64,000 nt of DNA, from positions 264,850,641-264,914,640 of the forward strand of contig OY282560.1 of assembly GCA_958295665.1 (NCBI GenBank), in the 5' to 3' direction. The notes under the pieces are model-generated. The model ran no database searches and was not told the origin of the DNA. It saw only the letters and a list, made by a program, of their open reading frames with translations. The stretch is from Tipula vernalis (taxonomy: Eukaryota > Arthropoda > Insecta > Diptera > Tipulidae). Within the stretch, counting starts at the first letter, position 1. Each line of letters starts with the position of its first letter. Positions 44,505 to 56,329 of this stretch are shown here, one piece after another. The translations under genes and the position numbers were made by a program.

Positions 44505-46080
44505 ATGCCTCGCAGTAAATCAAGCTTAAGAAGCGCAACGTGCAGCCAGATTTTAGGATGTACGGTTGCGGGCGCGGCGATCGCGTTCTGCAGAGGAATG
44601 CTGAAAGACGTCAACAAGAAACAGCAGATCTGCGTCAAACACGATTCCGTGAGCAGCAATCAAACGATAATAATCGTCTTGCATTCCGGTACAACCCAGC
44701 TGATTATTATAGTTTGAGCAGGAATGTTCTTATCGGTACTATGACTGAAGTGTGTGCTCATTGCAAGGCTCTGAAATTTAATACAGAAACAAAAGGAATG
44801 TTTTGCTCCGCCGGAAAAATTAAACTGCCTCAACTTGAAGAACCGCCGGAACCATTAAAAATTTTGCTTGCAGGATATACCGCCGTGATAGCAATGATGA
44901 ATTGAATGCACGCTGCGGAATTTCTACCGGCATAAAAAGGCCCATTGTTTCCCAAACTACAAGAGCTTCTCCACGTAAAAAATCATTTAGTTCGTTTGTT
45001 CAAAATAGTAATTGACATGATGCCATCTGACGCACACAAGATGGTTATTCATGCTGACAAAACGCTTGCTGTAGAAAATGTGCGAAGATTCAATGCACCA
45101 ACTATAGACGAAGTGCCAATTGTTATAGTCGGAGATCTATTCCAACCTAGAGATATTCACCTTCATCGCTGATGGATTTCAACTAAAACATGAAGTGTTT
45201 GGGTCTTTGTGCTGTTGGATGTACTCAGTGGAATGCCGAAAGAGAGGATTGCCGTACGCACATATACTAATCTGGCTCTATACCAAAATCACTTCAAACG
45301 AAATCGACGATGTAATATGCGCTAAAATATCCGATGCCAAAAAATGTGATACATGTACCTTGCGGAACACTGAATCTAAATTCGCCATGCATAATAGGCG
45401 GAAAATGCTCTAAGCGATTTCCTAGAGCATTAGTATCTACCACAGTTACACGAAACGATGGATATCCTTTAGACAGATGAAGATCAGTAGAAGATGGTGG
45501 TAAATTAGCAACCATACCAATGCTTAACATCGAAGTAGGTAACCCTTATTCGCCTTTGCTATCAAAAACATACAAAGCGCACATAAACGTGGAATACTGT
45601 AACTCCGTTAAATCGATCAAATACATTTGTAAGTACGTGAATAAAGGCAGCGACATGACAGTTTTTGGTGTTCAACCAGAAGGAAGTGATAGGAATGCAG
45701 TCATACATATCGATGAAATCGTACAGTATCAGGCTGGAGGACACATACGCAGCAATGAAGCTGTATGCGAATCCTTTCATTTCCCATACATGAACGAAGC
45801 CCAGCGGTTGTTCACCTAGCATTACATCTAGAAAATGGACAACGCGTTTATTTCAAAGCTGCAACTGTGCAACAAATTGTCCTGAATCCACCGGCTACAA
45901 CGTTAACTGCTTTTTTCACGTTATATCAAAATGACGCATTTGCGAAGACACTGCTGTATACGGAAGTGCCTATACGTATTGCACATGGAATGCAAGTAGA
46001 AAATCATTTGAACGACGCAAACGAGGAGAGCGAGTCGACGGACAACTTGGCATATTCAAAGGAACTACAATAGGCAGACT
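44505..46080 (+). pseudogene. Helitron-1 Rep-domain remnant
   Basis: Fragments in shifting frames match a Helitron replication initiator. A basic N-terminus (NAERRQQETADLRQTRFREQ) is followed by the Cys-rich block MTEVCAHCKALKFNTETKGM, then GKIKLPQLEEPPEPLKILL (about 44540-44905). The HUH region follows at about 45210-45290: YSVECRKRGLPYAHILIWL. In active proteins this reads LPHAH, so the first catalytic His is Tyr here. Next is SPLLSKTYKAHINVEYCNSV with IKYICKYVNKGSDMTVFGV (about 45548-45670), the segment holding the catalytic tyrosines, and VVHLALHLENGQRVYFK. Rep would nick single-stranded DNA for rolling-circle transposition. Frameshifts, stops and the lost His show it is dead. Confidence 0.88.
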
Positions 46081-46845
46081 GTACACCGTGCATCCCAATC
46101 AAGAGAACGACCGACACTGGGCTCTCCTTCATCTCCAACAGAGTTATGGGAGAAATATAAATCGCAGATGGCCCTCCCCCCAAATATGAAAGCAATTTCA
46201 CAGAAAAAAATCTACAACGGATTGAAGATTATTGCTTAAAAATCGCGAACAAAGTTGTCAATCAATTGGGAATGCCATCACCGAATCGATCTGCTGCTGC
46301 TTCGTTCGATGTAGAATTACGTCGTGAGCAAAATTACAATACGGGTGATCTCTGGTCGTGCACATATGTGCAAACAAATGTTCATGTCAATAATAGGGTT
46401 AGAGAAATCTTTTTCTTAGATGCGCCAGGAGGAACTGATAAAACGTTCACACGCTCTTGCGTCGTCCGGAATAGCTGCGACATTGCTACCAGGCGGAAGA
46501 ACAGCTCATTCCGCTTTGTAATTGCCATTGAACATGTAATTCATTGAAACTCCCACGTGGAACATTTCCAAAGCATGCGGCATGGGAAAAGTGTTGCACA
46601 AATGCAAACTTATTGTTTGGGATGAATGCACAATGGCACACAAAAAATCACTCGAGGCTCTTGATCGATTATTACAAGATTTGCGTGGAAATATTAAACC
46701 ATTTGGGAACGCATTCATATTGCTGGCAAGAGATAACAGGCAAACGTTACCTGTACCCCTAAACACTTGCCTGAAATACTCTGCTTTGGTCGGCTCAAAT
46801 ATTCTCACATCTGTTAACGCCAAAATCGTTTACCAGCGTTCCTAA
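46081..46845 (+). pseudogene. Helitron-1 helicase, N-terminal remnant
   Basis: The start is badly broken. Around 46410-46450 the Walker A region reads FFLDAPGGTDKTF, where GGTGKT is expected, so the invariant glycine before Lys is Asp. A GIAATLLPGGRTAHSA-like block follows in another frame. At 46610-46640 the Walker B segment KLIVWDECTMAHKKSLEALD is intact, and DLRGNIKPFGNAFILLARD with TLPVPLN follows, corresponding to PIF1-type motif III. Coding stops near 46845, where an AT-rich stretch replaces the next motifs. PIF1-like helicase unwinds DNA during Helitron transposition. Confidence 0.85.
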
Positions 46846-47655
46846 TATAAAATGGAAATTAATTACGTATAGATAAATGTTTAAGCATTTAAATAAATAA
46901 TTAAAATGTATTAGAAACTAATGGTCATAACATACCTACTTACCAAATCATTCAAATCTCATACCTGAAAACATTACAACATATCCTAAAATAAAACAAA
47001 CAACAATATAAATTAACATGTAGATTGGATACATACTTACCCTTTAGTATTGTATATATTTTGTTTATCCTGAAAAATAGAATTAATAATTAATAACTTA
47101 CGTAATTTTAATGTAAACAAAATATTTATATTTATCTTCAATAGTTACCAAAATATTCAGTTTCAAAAATGACAACTCAAATTGTCAAATGGTGGATGGA
47201 TTCCAATGCTTTATTTGGAGTTCAGTGTAATAATAATAACATAGAATTGATCGACGCGATACCTGCAATTGAACGTCGATACTAATCTTCGAGTAATTTG
47301 TTCGAACTAAACTGCACCTTTTGGGGATTTTGAAGTTTTTGGATGGATTCAAGATTTTGAGTTCGCTTGATAAACATTAAATAAAAAATAGGAATAATAA
47401 ATTAAAAATAAATAAAATTGTTAATACCGTCATTTTTCAATAAACTTGTCTTTTATATAATTACTTCGAGATTTCCTACAAAACCACACCAATATCGAAT
47501 AATTGTATTCTTCGTAAAATTTAATAAATAATTATAAAACAGTAAAGTTGATGTGTGTTTTTTATACATAAAATTTATCTTCGAAAATAAATTAATCTAA
47601 ATAAAGTTAACTATATTGCTTGAAAGTGTTTTCATTTTGTTGAAAGTGTTTTCAA
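46846..47655. other. AT-rich stretch interrupting the Helitron-1 helicase
   Basis: About 810 bases with no gene. The Helitron frame breaks at the left edge and resumes at the right with HLLLEIGNGKVP. Two copies of TTGAAAGTGTTTTCA (47620-47634, 47640-47654) sit at the right edge. This is probably an insertion that also replaced some helicase sequence; no inverted ends or target duplication were found. Confidence 0.5.
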
Positions 47656-48404
47656 CATCTATTGCTGGAAATTGGGAACGGAAAGGTGCCGGCTGATCTG
47701 ACCTCACTACCAATTTCATTGCCTCATAACTTCTGCAATTTAGTGACGTCAAAAGAAGAATTGGCTGAAAAAGTAATTCCCAATATTCAAACCAATTATA
47801 AGAATCACGATTGGCTGAGTGAACGAGCTGTTCTTGCCAGCAACAATAAAGATGTCTACAAACTTTACAATATTATTCAGTCTAAAATTAAAAGCGGGGC
47901 AGTCACATACAAGTCGGTCGACACTGTTGTGGAAGTAGATGAAGCGGGTAATTATCCATTAGAATTTTTAAATTCATTCGATCTGCCAGGAATGCTACCG
48001 CACGTATTGCAACTGAAAATCGGCATGCCAATTATCACGTTCCGAAATATCAACCAGCCAAATCTTTGCAATGGCACGCGGCTTGCAGTAAAAAAAATAT
48101 TGAGCAACATCGTAGAAGCAACAATCTTGACAGGACCATTCAAAGGTGAAGATGTTCCTCATTCCTCGCATTCGTATGATTTCAACGGATATACCATTTC
48201 AATTTAAGAGATTGAAATTCTCAATTCGATTGGCGTTTGCAATCACCATCAACAAAGCTCAGAGCTAATCTTTAGAATTGTGCGGTTTAGATCTAGACAC
48301 GGATTGCTTCTCACATGGACAATTATACGTTGTCTGTTCTAGAGTCGGTAAACCAGGCAACCTCTATATCTGTGCAGACAATGTAACAACAAAAAATATT
48401 GTAT
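47656..48404 (+). pseudogene. Helitron-1 helicase, C-terminal remnant
   Basis: The open frame 47662-48207 gives LEIGNGKVPADLTSLPISLP, ERAVLASNNKDVYKLYNIIQ, YPLEFLNSFDLPGMLPHVLQ, LKIGMPIITFRNINQP and LCNGTRLAVKKI, the standard order of the PIF1-like C-terminal half in Helitrons. A frameshift near 48205 leads to RLAFAITINKAQS (motif V), and LELCGLDLDTDCFSHGQLYV with CSRVGKPGNLYI (motif VI) follows up to about 48404. One stop lies between INKAQS and the next block. The Helitron 3' terminus lies about 115 bases further on, as expected. Confidence 0.9.
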
Positions 48405-48489
48405 AGCCACAAGTATTGTGAAACCCAACATATTAGAAACGTGTGCTTTCTTTTTTATTTCTTTTCCATTTAACCAGAATAAAGACTGA

Positions 48490-48520
48490 GCCACAGCAAC
48501 GCGTGGCCGGGTACAGCTAG
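48490..48520 (+). mobile_element. Helitron-1 3' terminus: hairpin and CTAG end
   Basis: Stem GCCAC (48490-48494) and GTGGC (48503-48507) with an 8-base loop is followed ten bases later by CTAG (48517-48520) and then T. This is the classical Helitron 3' end (hairpin plus CTRR, inserted before T). It fixes the right boundary and the plus orientation. The 5' TC end was not located. Confidence 0.9.
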
Positions 48521-49448
48521 TATTATAATATAACCATAATTTGTTTCTAATAATTGACATATTAATTGATAATAATATGATATTTTTGTGTTAGAAATAA
48601 ATACCAACATTTATTTTAAAAAAATGAAAATTTGTGCAGGAGAGGTATTCAAGTGCAAGATTAGTGGATGTAGGAGCAGACGTTCTTAAAATAAGCAGCC
48701 ATGCTTGTACAATGAAACGAAATAAATCAAAAAAAGTAGCACAAATCCTGAAGCGGTCATAAAATCTTATTCACAGCCATTGATGGCACTCCCAGCTCCT
48801 CCAATTTGGAACTTTCTGATGTAAGAGTTGAAACAAATTTTATGGTATTTTAAATATTGCGAAAACTCTGAAGAAATTGTAGCACGCGGTGCAGATTCTA
48901 GAAGTCACAGAAAGGTAAGAAGAAATATATTCTTTACTATTATGTTAAATATAATACGTATATACATATTTAAGTATATCCATAAATACGTTTTATATAC
49001 ATGGTATATTGATTTTACATGATTTTCATTATTTATGTGATTTAAATAACATGTAATTGATTAATACTTTCAGACAAGCAAATGAAAAAACGAGGACTAA
49101 ATGTCCAAGGCTTTTGAAGCTTTAGATTTTGTGAAATAGTGCAAGAATGATTGATCGAAGCCAATATCAAAGGAGGAGGAGTTTTCATCCCCATCCTCAC
49201 AATTGGTCATGACAATATAAATCCTTTACTCCTCAACCGCCAAATCACAGACTCACAATTAATATTATACGTTTGACAGACTGCAATTTAATAAAACCGA
49301 TTTAGTGAATTTTTCGACTTCAGTCTTATGTCAAGATTGGTTTAAGTTAAACCCGTTTTTTGTATAGAGTACTTGAACGAGTTTAGCTAAATCGGATTCC
49401 TTAAACTACAGTCTGTCTAGGGCATTAGATAATTTAGAAGGGTGTGTA
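48521..49448. other. Non-coding sequence
   Basis: No supported gene. A short open stretch near 48780-48915 ends at AAAGGTAAG, a good splice donor, with a possible acceptor near 49071, but the peptide is not recognisable. Confidence 0.45.
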
Positions 49449-49724
49449 ACGAAATTCAGGTTTTCAAAATCCTCCTTTTTTTTGTTAATCATGATTTTAA
49501 AAATCCCGGTTTTTAAAATACTGGTTCTGCAAAAATAAAAATCCCGGTTTTTAATTTTATTTTACGGGTGTACTAATCCCGTTTCAAAATTAAAATTTTC
49601 CTTCACCAGAATTTTAAAAAAAAATATATCTTTCAAAACCAGGATTTTGAAAATCGGGATTTTGAAACCCGCGATTTTGAAAACCGGGATTTTGAATTCG
49701 GGATTTTGAAAACCGGGATTTCGT
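49449..49724. repeat. Foldback element with internal 15-bp minisatellite
   Basis: The ends are 24-base inverted repeats with two mismatches (left starts ACGAAATTCAGG, right ends CCGGGATTTCGT). The right half contains about six copies of GGATTTTGAAAACCG-type units (49634-49722). The left half has the complementary motif AATCCCGGTTTTTA at 49504 and 49547, so the whole can fold back. No coding capacity. Confidence 0.75.
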
Positions 49725-51009
49725 AGTAGACCCAATTTAGAACTGAGACGTGTAGAGTAGCAAGCAAAATTGCATTCGCCGTTTTTCATATTTAATTTTT
49801 AAGAATTAGCTCCAGTTGTAAATCTCTAGTATACTGTTGAAAATCCTTTAAAATTTAAAATACTCCGTTCAGACTTTCAGAGAGCATACGCAAGGTTCAA
49901 AATTTTTTTCAGAAGATTTGTGCCATTCATTTAGATCACGACATTATATCGGGTTATAATGCTTCAGTCTGGGCGGAGCATTGCTCTGGATCATTCGAGC
50001 AATACAAACAAATAAAAGACAAACAATACAAAATCAGAATTAAAATCAATTATCTTTTGTAATCGATACATCACTTCCTTGTCACAAAGCATTACATTTT
50101 CTCTATCTCCTACCGCCTCTCTCCTTTCATCTTTCTCCTCAACCTCCTCCGCCCAACTTGGTTTTAAATTATTAATTTTAGTTATTTTATTTAGATTTAG
50201 TTAATTATAATTTAACCAATAAAGCGAATTGAGAACTGTTCAATTTATCATTAACCTGGAATGTTATCTCATTTTATAAACCAGCCGATTACCACACCAG
50301 CCAAATTTAAAGACAAGTAACATTTTATTTCTTCCGTCAGAGATACTAAGGAGGCACTACCACATTAATTGACTACCACATGTCTCCAAAGTTCAATGAG
50401 GTTATGTATATTACTTCGTTCAAATTTTATTTCCTGACGGTGTAAATCACATTCCTTTTGGATATGTACTGTATAAGCTGCATTTATTCAAGCCCAATGC
50501 TCAATTTCGGTTTATTGAATAATGTAAAATTCCTCGTTGGTGAATAATTCCGATGCACCCAATTTTTTCTTTAAAGCAATAATTCGCCCTCCACTTCGGC
50601 TAACGCAGAGCCCCGATTTAAACTTGAAATGGTTCAATTTAAAAAAGGAACATTTACAGGACCTAGGAAGACCACCAATTCTATTTTAGGATGTTATTAA
50701 TATAGTTTGGGGTAAGATTCCAAGAGGTCATATCGAAAACTTGTAATCACAGTAAAGATGTAAACAAATTTTTTGATGATGTACTACAAAATATAAGTGA
50801 CTAAATATAAGTCTGAATATTTTCCTATTCAATTTGTATAAAATAAAACGTTATTTAAACCTGAATTAAATAAAAATAAATAACGAATTTACTTAAAACT
50901 AATGTTTGTTAAATTTAAACCGAATAATAAAAATCACAGATGCGAAATAGATTTGGATTTCAGTTTTAAATCTTTAAAGCTAAGCCTAACAATAATGCAT
51001 AAAAGGTAT
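49725..51009. other. Non-coding sequence
   Basis: No gene found. 49990-50270 has a pyrimidine-rich block and AATAAA near 50218, which could be part of an old LTR, but no partner copy is present. Confidence 0.45.
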
Positions 51010-51136
51010 TTCAAAATTATTCCGAATTTTACTCTTATAATCTTAAGGAGATTCAACCGCATTTCGAATGCTTCGCTTTCGAAATGCGGTTGAATCTCCT
51101 TAAGATTGTAGGAGTAAAATTCAGAATAATTTTGAA
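51010..51136. repeat. 59-bp near-perfect inverted repeat (hairpin)
   Basis: The arm at 51010-51068 and the arm at 51078-51136 are reverse complements with three mismatches, around a 9-base spacer (TGCTTCGCT). Small open frames on both strands simply read the arms. Could be a MITE or a strong cruciform. Confidence 0.92.
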
Positions 51137-53823
51137 GCACTTGGAATGCACCCCATCTAGTGAGGTTTCAACGCAATTCTTCTTCGACAGTACTTGAAAT
51201 TGTTGAGAACTTTTTATAATGGCTGTTGTCCTTCGATAGCATTCACAAACAGACAAAATAGCCCGAGGCATTCCAAAATATGCAATTAAAAAAAATTCCC
51301 AGCGGATTTTTTTGTTTTTGGTCACTTTACATTAGGATTCCATCCCCAAGTGGAAATTTCGTTATACCCGAACCTTCCGATTCAAGGTGGCTAAAGCTAT
51401 TACTATTCATTTTGAGACAGCGTTCTATATACTGAGTAATACCAACTTCTTGGAATCTTAGAAGGAGAGACAAAATTTTAGAATTTATTTCACAAAATAA
51501 ATATGAAATGTTGCGAATAAAATGGGTTACCTGTAAACTTATCATGAATTTAGTTTAAAAAACGTTTTCTATGAACATAACCTTTTCAAATGAAAACATA
51601 TAAAGTAAACCAAAACGTATAAATGCTATACACGAGTACATAGATAAAAGCATAAAATATATTTTCTCCATTGTTCAGCGATTATAATGCTGGAAAAATA
51701 ATACTAAAATATCTCATCCATTACAAAAAATGATCACAAAAAATGTTGCCATTGTATAGTAACATTTTCATTCTCGTTTTAATTTTTCTAATAGAAGATT
51801 AGATTTTGCAACCGCACAGCAAACCAATTAAATAAAGCGCTGTTTAAATGCGAAACTAAATCAAAGAATTTTTCATTTATATAGTTTCTCTCAAATAACT
51901 CGAGTGGGAAGCTTGTGGTAAGCGTACTTTTCGAATATATAGTAAATTGCATTTTATTTATTTGATACTCTTGGCTACGTTTTTAAATGAAACCTTAATT
52001 GTTCTTGACCAAAACAATTATTTTTGATCACTGATTTAATTTGATAATATTATTTGACCGTTAGGGAATATAAGTTCCAAATGAGTTTTTGGACGATCCT
52101 TAGCTCAAAATTTCAATCATAAAAAGCGTCCATTTTGTCATTAGTAGATAATGAATTAACGTAGGCAACGGTTTTTATTTATCGTTAAAGCAATATATCG
52201 TTTTCAGTACTCTTCTCATGGTTTAAAAAAAAGGAACAATGAAACCTCATACTGAGAGATGTGTTTTACACACAATGAGATTTATGTATGTTCGAGACGA
52301 TATAAAGGTACGAAGAATAAAAAAAAATTGTGCTTTATGGTGCTGAAAGCTATGAATAAGAAATTGAATATTTTTATTTAAATTTCCTTTTTTTATATTT
52401 TTTATTATTTTTTGTGTATATACATAGATCAACAAAACGAGAAATTTTCATTTCCATTTGTAATTTATACAGTCACACGTAAGGTTTCCTTTCTAAATGT
52501 CACTATATTTTTTATTTTGCCAAAGAAACTCATATAAATATCACACATGGTACTATATCGTATGGGTACGATGAAGAAATCAAGTTGAAGTAATAAAATA
52601 TAACGTATCTATAAAATTAGATTTTTTTTTTTGTTTACAGAATTTCGCAAGATACAACGTTTTATTTTATAGTGATTAATGAATGCATTATTCATTCAGA
52701 AGGAATGGAGCAAGCTGATTACAAAATAACTTGTCGGATTGGTAATAATCAGGCTTGCTGATTTACATTTACAAATCTTGCTGCATTGCTAAAACACAAA
52801 CATAACTCGCGGAATGCTTTTATAAAGTATCTGGCAGTTTCATTGGGTTTAGCTACTGTATCTCGCAACACCAAATTTTGCAAATTTTTTCGCAGGATTT
52901 AATATATTTATCGGAAAAAACTTATGCGAGATTTTCAAAGACTTTTTATGAAAGCTGGTCAAGTATCTTCCATAGTACATAATTCCAATGCAAATAGAAA
53001 TCTGGGCAGGCTATTGTCTATATTGGCGTTATGTATAAGCAGTTTGTTTATGGATATCAGTAATGACGATATAAGCTACGACTAGTCTTAAGACTGAGTC
53101 ATACAACTCAGTAGGACTATTTAGCACACACGCTCTAAATCCGTAACCTCTGTTTCGTGTTGTGATACTTTTCACAAAGTGTAGCACATGTAATAAATTG
53201 ATTAAAAGAAACGGATCTTGAGGACTACAGGACAGAAAACACATTCATGCGCGACGTGATTTCTCCGAAGTTCGGCTATGAATTACGTTCCGTTTTAGAG
53301 AACAAGCAACCTTCGAGAGCTTGAAATTTTCACGGCAGACTCGGCCCAATCTATTAGGGAAATTATCATCGAGACGTTTGAGACGATTATAAGTATATTA
53401 AAAGATTTTATAAAGGTATGAAAAATAAGATTTGGTTAGTTATTAAATTGGCAATTTTCTAATAAATGTCTTTCTAGATGCTGATATCGAGTGAATGTTG
53501 GAAAGAAGTACTACTATATTTGAGAGTGTTCCGGACGGCAAACATAATTAATATAAAAAGCTAGTATGTTCTCGTTCTTTTTATATCAACTATTATGAGA
53601 TTTTCAGCTTTGGCTGAATAGCAGTGAATGGCAACAGAATTTCTATATGCAGACCAGCAGACGTTGGTAATAATATAAACTTTCTGGTGGAGGAATACTA
53701 TTAAAAAAATAAATTAAACAAACGACAGCAAAACTGTAATGTTAGAGCAAGACTGAGGTTAGACCTGAATCTTCCCATTAAAAAAATGTATCCTAAGAGG
53801 GAGGGTGCTACCACGATTTAATC
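51137..53823. other. Non-coding sequence
   Basis: About 2.7 kb without a convincing gene on either strand. AT-rich, short ORFs only. I see no structured repeat here. Confidence 0.5.
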
Positions 53824-54236
53824 CCGGTGCTCAGTCAGATAAAGGTTAAGTCGGGTTGTGGCACCCATTCTTCCAAATTATCCCAAATATGTTCGATGGG
53901 GTTGAGATCTGGCGATCGTACAGAATATGGTAAAATGGATATAACATTCTAGATCAACCAGTTTTTACTAAGCATTGGGTCATTGTCTTGAACTAAAGTG
54001 AAATTTCTGGGTATTCCAATTTTGATCGCACTGCTTTTGAAATGTTTCCGTAAAATTAGAATATTGCTCAAACACCAGATCTCCAACCTCACCTGCACCT
54101 ATTACACCCCATAGCATGACGTTTCCTTTGCCGCGTTTTTCGGTAGGGATAGTAGTTTTACTTTTTGGTACAGTACATTTTTGACGCCATACAGTTCTAC
54201 GACTGTCTGATCCGAAAATGTGATTAGATTAGGTTA
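53824..54236 (-). pseudogene. Tc1-type transposase fragment (minus strand)
   Basis: The minus strand gives SDSRRTVWRQKC, then GKGNVMLWGVIGAGEVGDLV, LVQDNDPMLS (the second catalytic Asp region of the DDE domain) and RSPDLNPIEHIWDNLEEWVP (the third acidic residue region), in order and with a frameshift or two. These are hallmark Tc1/mariner catalytic-core motifs. The N-terminal helix-turn-helix part is missing. It faces a second, plus-strand Tc1 fragment at 54278 of the same type. Confidence 0.88.
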
Positions 54237-54277
54237 CGCGATATGTAAATAAACCAAAAGGATTTTGAAACTCAGTT

Positions 54278-54865
54278 GTGGTCGATGACGATCCAAAAAT
54301 TAGCACTATCGGATCGGGCGGTCATGGAACTGTATGGAGTCAGAAACGTTCTGTACTAAACAGTAAAAACTACTATCCCTATTGTCAAACGCGACAAAGG
54401 AAACGTCATGCTATGGAGTGCAATAGATGCCGGTGGGGTTGCAGATCTCTTGTTGAGCAATATTTTAATTTTACGGAACCATTTAAATAGCCGTGTGACA
54501 AAATATATATCCTGCTAAGTTAAAAACTGGTTGATCTACAATCACATTCCCCACAATTTGAAAAAACGGGTGCCACAATATGAGATTCGTAACAAAGAAG
54601 ACTTAAAGTCGAAATTAATCGAAGAATGGAACAAAATTACCGCAGAGGAAATCAGAAAACCAGTGATGGGCTAAATCGATCTTTTTTGTTAAAAATCGTA
54701 TGAGAAAATAAACAAAACAGAACAAAAAAGTTCGATTTAGCACATCACTACAGAAAACTAGTACGTTGCATGCAGAATCGCCTGAAACAGGTAATTGATC
54801 AGAAAGGGTGGGACATAAATTATTAATTACGGCTGACATTAACAGAACTGTGAACTGCATGTTTT
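54278..54865 (+). pseudogene. Tc1-type transposase fragment (plus strand), interrupted by a MITE
   Basis: In broken frames the segment reads GHGTVWSQKR, KGNVMLWS-like sequence near 54398, LVEQYFNFTEPF, then RVPQYEIRNKEDLKSKLIEE and WNKITAEEIRK. It resumes after the MITE as LVRCMQNRLKQVIDQKG near 54758-54806. The last block is the typical Tc1 C-terminus, so the 3' coding end is present at about 54812. The catalytic middle (QDND and DLNPIE blocks) is deleted between about 54520 and 54550. It is related to, but diverged from, the minus-strand copy next door. Confidence 0.85.
54661..54750. mobile_element. 90-bp hAT-type MITE
   Basis: Terminal inverted repeats CAGTGATGGGCTAAATCGA and (reverse complement of right end) TAGTGATGTGCTAAATCGA match at 17 of 19 positions. 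The 8-base target duplication CAGAAAAC lies at 54653-54660 and 54751-54758. The 8-base duplication and CAGTGATG-like ends are hAT characteristics. Removing it restores the Tc1 C-terminal reading frame. Confidence 0.92.
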
Positions 54866-54938
54866 TTGGTATGTTTTGTGAAATTCTTGTTATTTAAATA
54901 AAATTATTTTTATACTTTTTCATTATTTTCTAAAATAA

Positions 54939-55391
54939 TGTTACGGTGACACCTAGGGTGTAATAGAATAAGTTAAGTTTATAACTCAAAGTTTTACTGT
55001 ACTAAAATGGAATTTTCCATGACAAAACTGTTCTAAAGGTTTCTACACTATTCTTACTCGAAAAGTCATGAAGTTTCTAGAAGTTTGGTTGGTGTATATA
55101 AAAAGGCAAACGAGATCAAATTGGAATCATTAGTATTTGGTAAGCGAAAGTATAAGGATTAAAAAGTGAACTAAAAGTGATTTGAAAAGTGTTGTAGTGC
55201 GATTTAAAAATCATAAGTATACAGTATAATGGTGTGAAAATTATATAAAGTGATTTTGTGATTTTATAATAAATTGTGTTGAATTAATTTTTGGTGTTAA
55301 ATAAATAAATTCGTTGGTGATAAATTGAATGGTTTTGTTTTATTCACAATCCAGTGATTCGACCCTCGATTGAAAAGGCAAAAACCTAACA
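54939..55391 (+). mobile_element. Probable solo LTR
   Basis: Begins TGTTA and ends TAACA, a 5-base inverted terminus. Flanks are ATAA and ATAT, a near-match 4-base duplication. Inside, TATATAAAAAGG (55095) lies about 33 bases before TCATTAG (55128), a plausible TATA-initiator pair, and AATAAA signals follow (for example near 55270 and 55300). No internal coding region adjoins it. Gypsy-type by size and termini. Confidence 0.65.
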
Positions 55392-56093
55392 ATATAATTA
55401 GTTATTAAATGTTAAAAAATCAAATGGTGTGTGTTGATATAGCAATAAATGGAAAAGATAATGAGAAGTTTATTTTCCCAAATCCAAAGTATTTAATAAC
55501 AAACTAGTAGTTCTTAATAACAAACAGGACCGTCTATTGTGTATAAGTTTATAACAAAGTGCCGCCGGCAATATCGGCGTTGCCTCGGCGGGCAGCATAT
55601 AACACAGGCGCCTGCCCCACATGCGCCCCACGCCTATACGTGTATGTTTTTTTTTTTTTTTTTTGATGTAGTGTATATCGTCATTTCTTTATAATAAAAA
55701 CTATAAAATAAAACTATTTAAGAGAAATCTTGGTCATTATAAAACTCTACAGCAGTTGAAAGCTCTGCTTAATTTATTGAGGTTGTTATTGTTGGTGAAA
55801 GATCTTTATCTTTTTAAGCCTACACGGTTCGGTGTGATTGATTTTGCAAAAAATTCCCGACGCTGCAATGCCGGTACTATACAGCCTTGCTTGTTCGCTT
55901 TCCGTGAAGTATAGCGCAATTGCGCATATCGATAGGTAGGCTGGCGTAATTTGTTAATTCAACTAAAACAGTCTCGAAAGTAATCGAAATTATATGTTAT
56001 TGCGACAAAATTATGAATTTAGAACTAGTGATATCAACAAAATTTAGCATAATATATAGAGATGTGCGGGTAGTAACTATTCGTTATTGGAAT
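55392..56093. other. Non-coding sequence with a GC-rich patch
   Basis: No gene. 55559-55645 is conspicuously GC-rich (GTGCCGCCGG...CACGCCTATACG) and is followed by a long T-run, unlike its surroundings. Possibly the 5' part of an old SINE or LINE; not resolved. Confidence 0.4.
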
Positions 56094-56145
56094 TGTTACT
56101 TCACGTAGTTAACAGTAACGATTATGTTAACTACGTGAAATAACA
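56094..56145. repeat. 20-bp inverted repeat
   Basis: Arms TGTTACTTCACGTAGTTAAC (56094-56113) and 56126-56145 are complementary except for one position, around a 12-base loop. Confidence 0.9.
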
Positions 56146-56329
56146 GTTCCTTGGGTAAAAAAATATTCATTACTGTATACCTACTAAAAAGAAACCAAAA
56201 CTAAAAATAAAAAATTAATTCGCTTTTTCACTGAGTTGAAATATAGTATGCCTACGGCTAGTTTTATCACTGAGGAATTATATTGCGAGCCACTACATTG
56301 CTTTATGCCAACCTATAGAGCTGACATCA

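Noticed and set aside
48780..48915. Possible exon ending at AAAGGTAAG with acceptor near 49071
   Set aside because: The peptide is unrecognisable and contains an upstream stop; splice-like sites are common in such DNA.
50934..51325. Minus-strand ORFs of 68 and 90 codons
   Set aside because: They mainly read the arms of the 51010-51136 hairpin, so the similarity between them is trivial.
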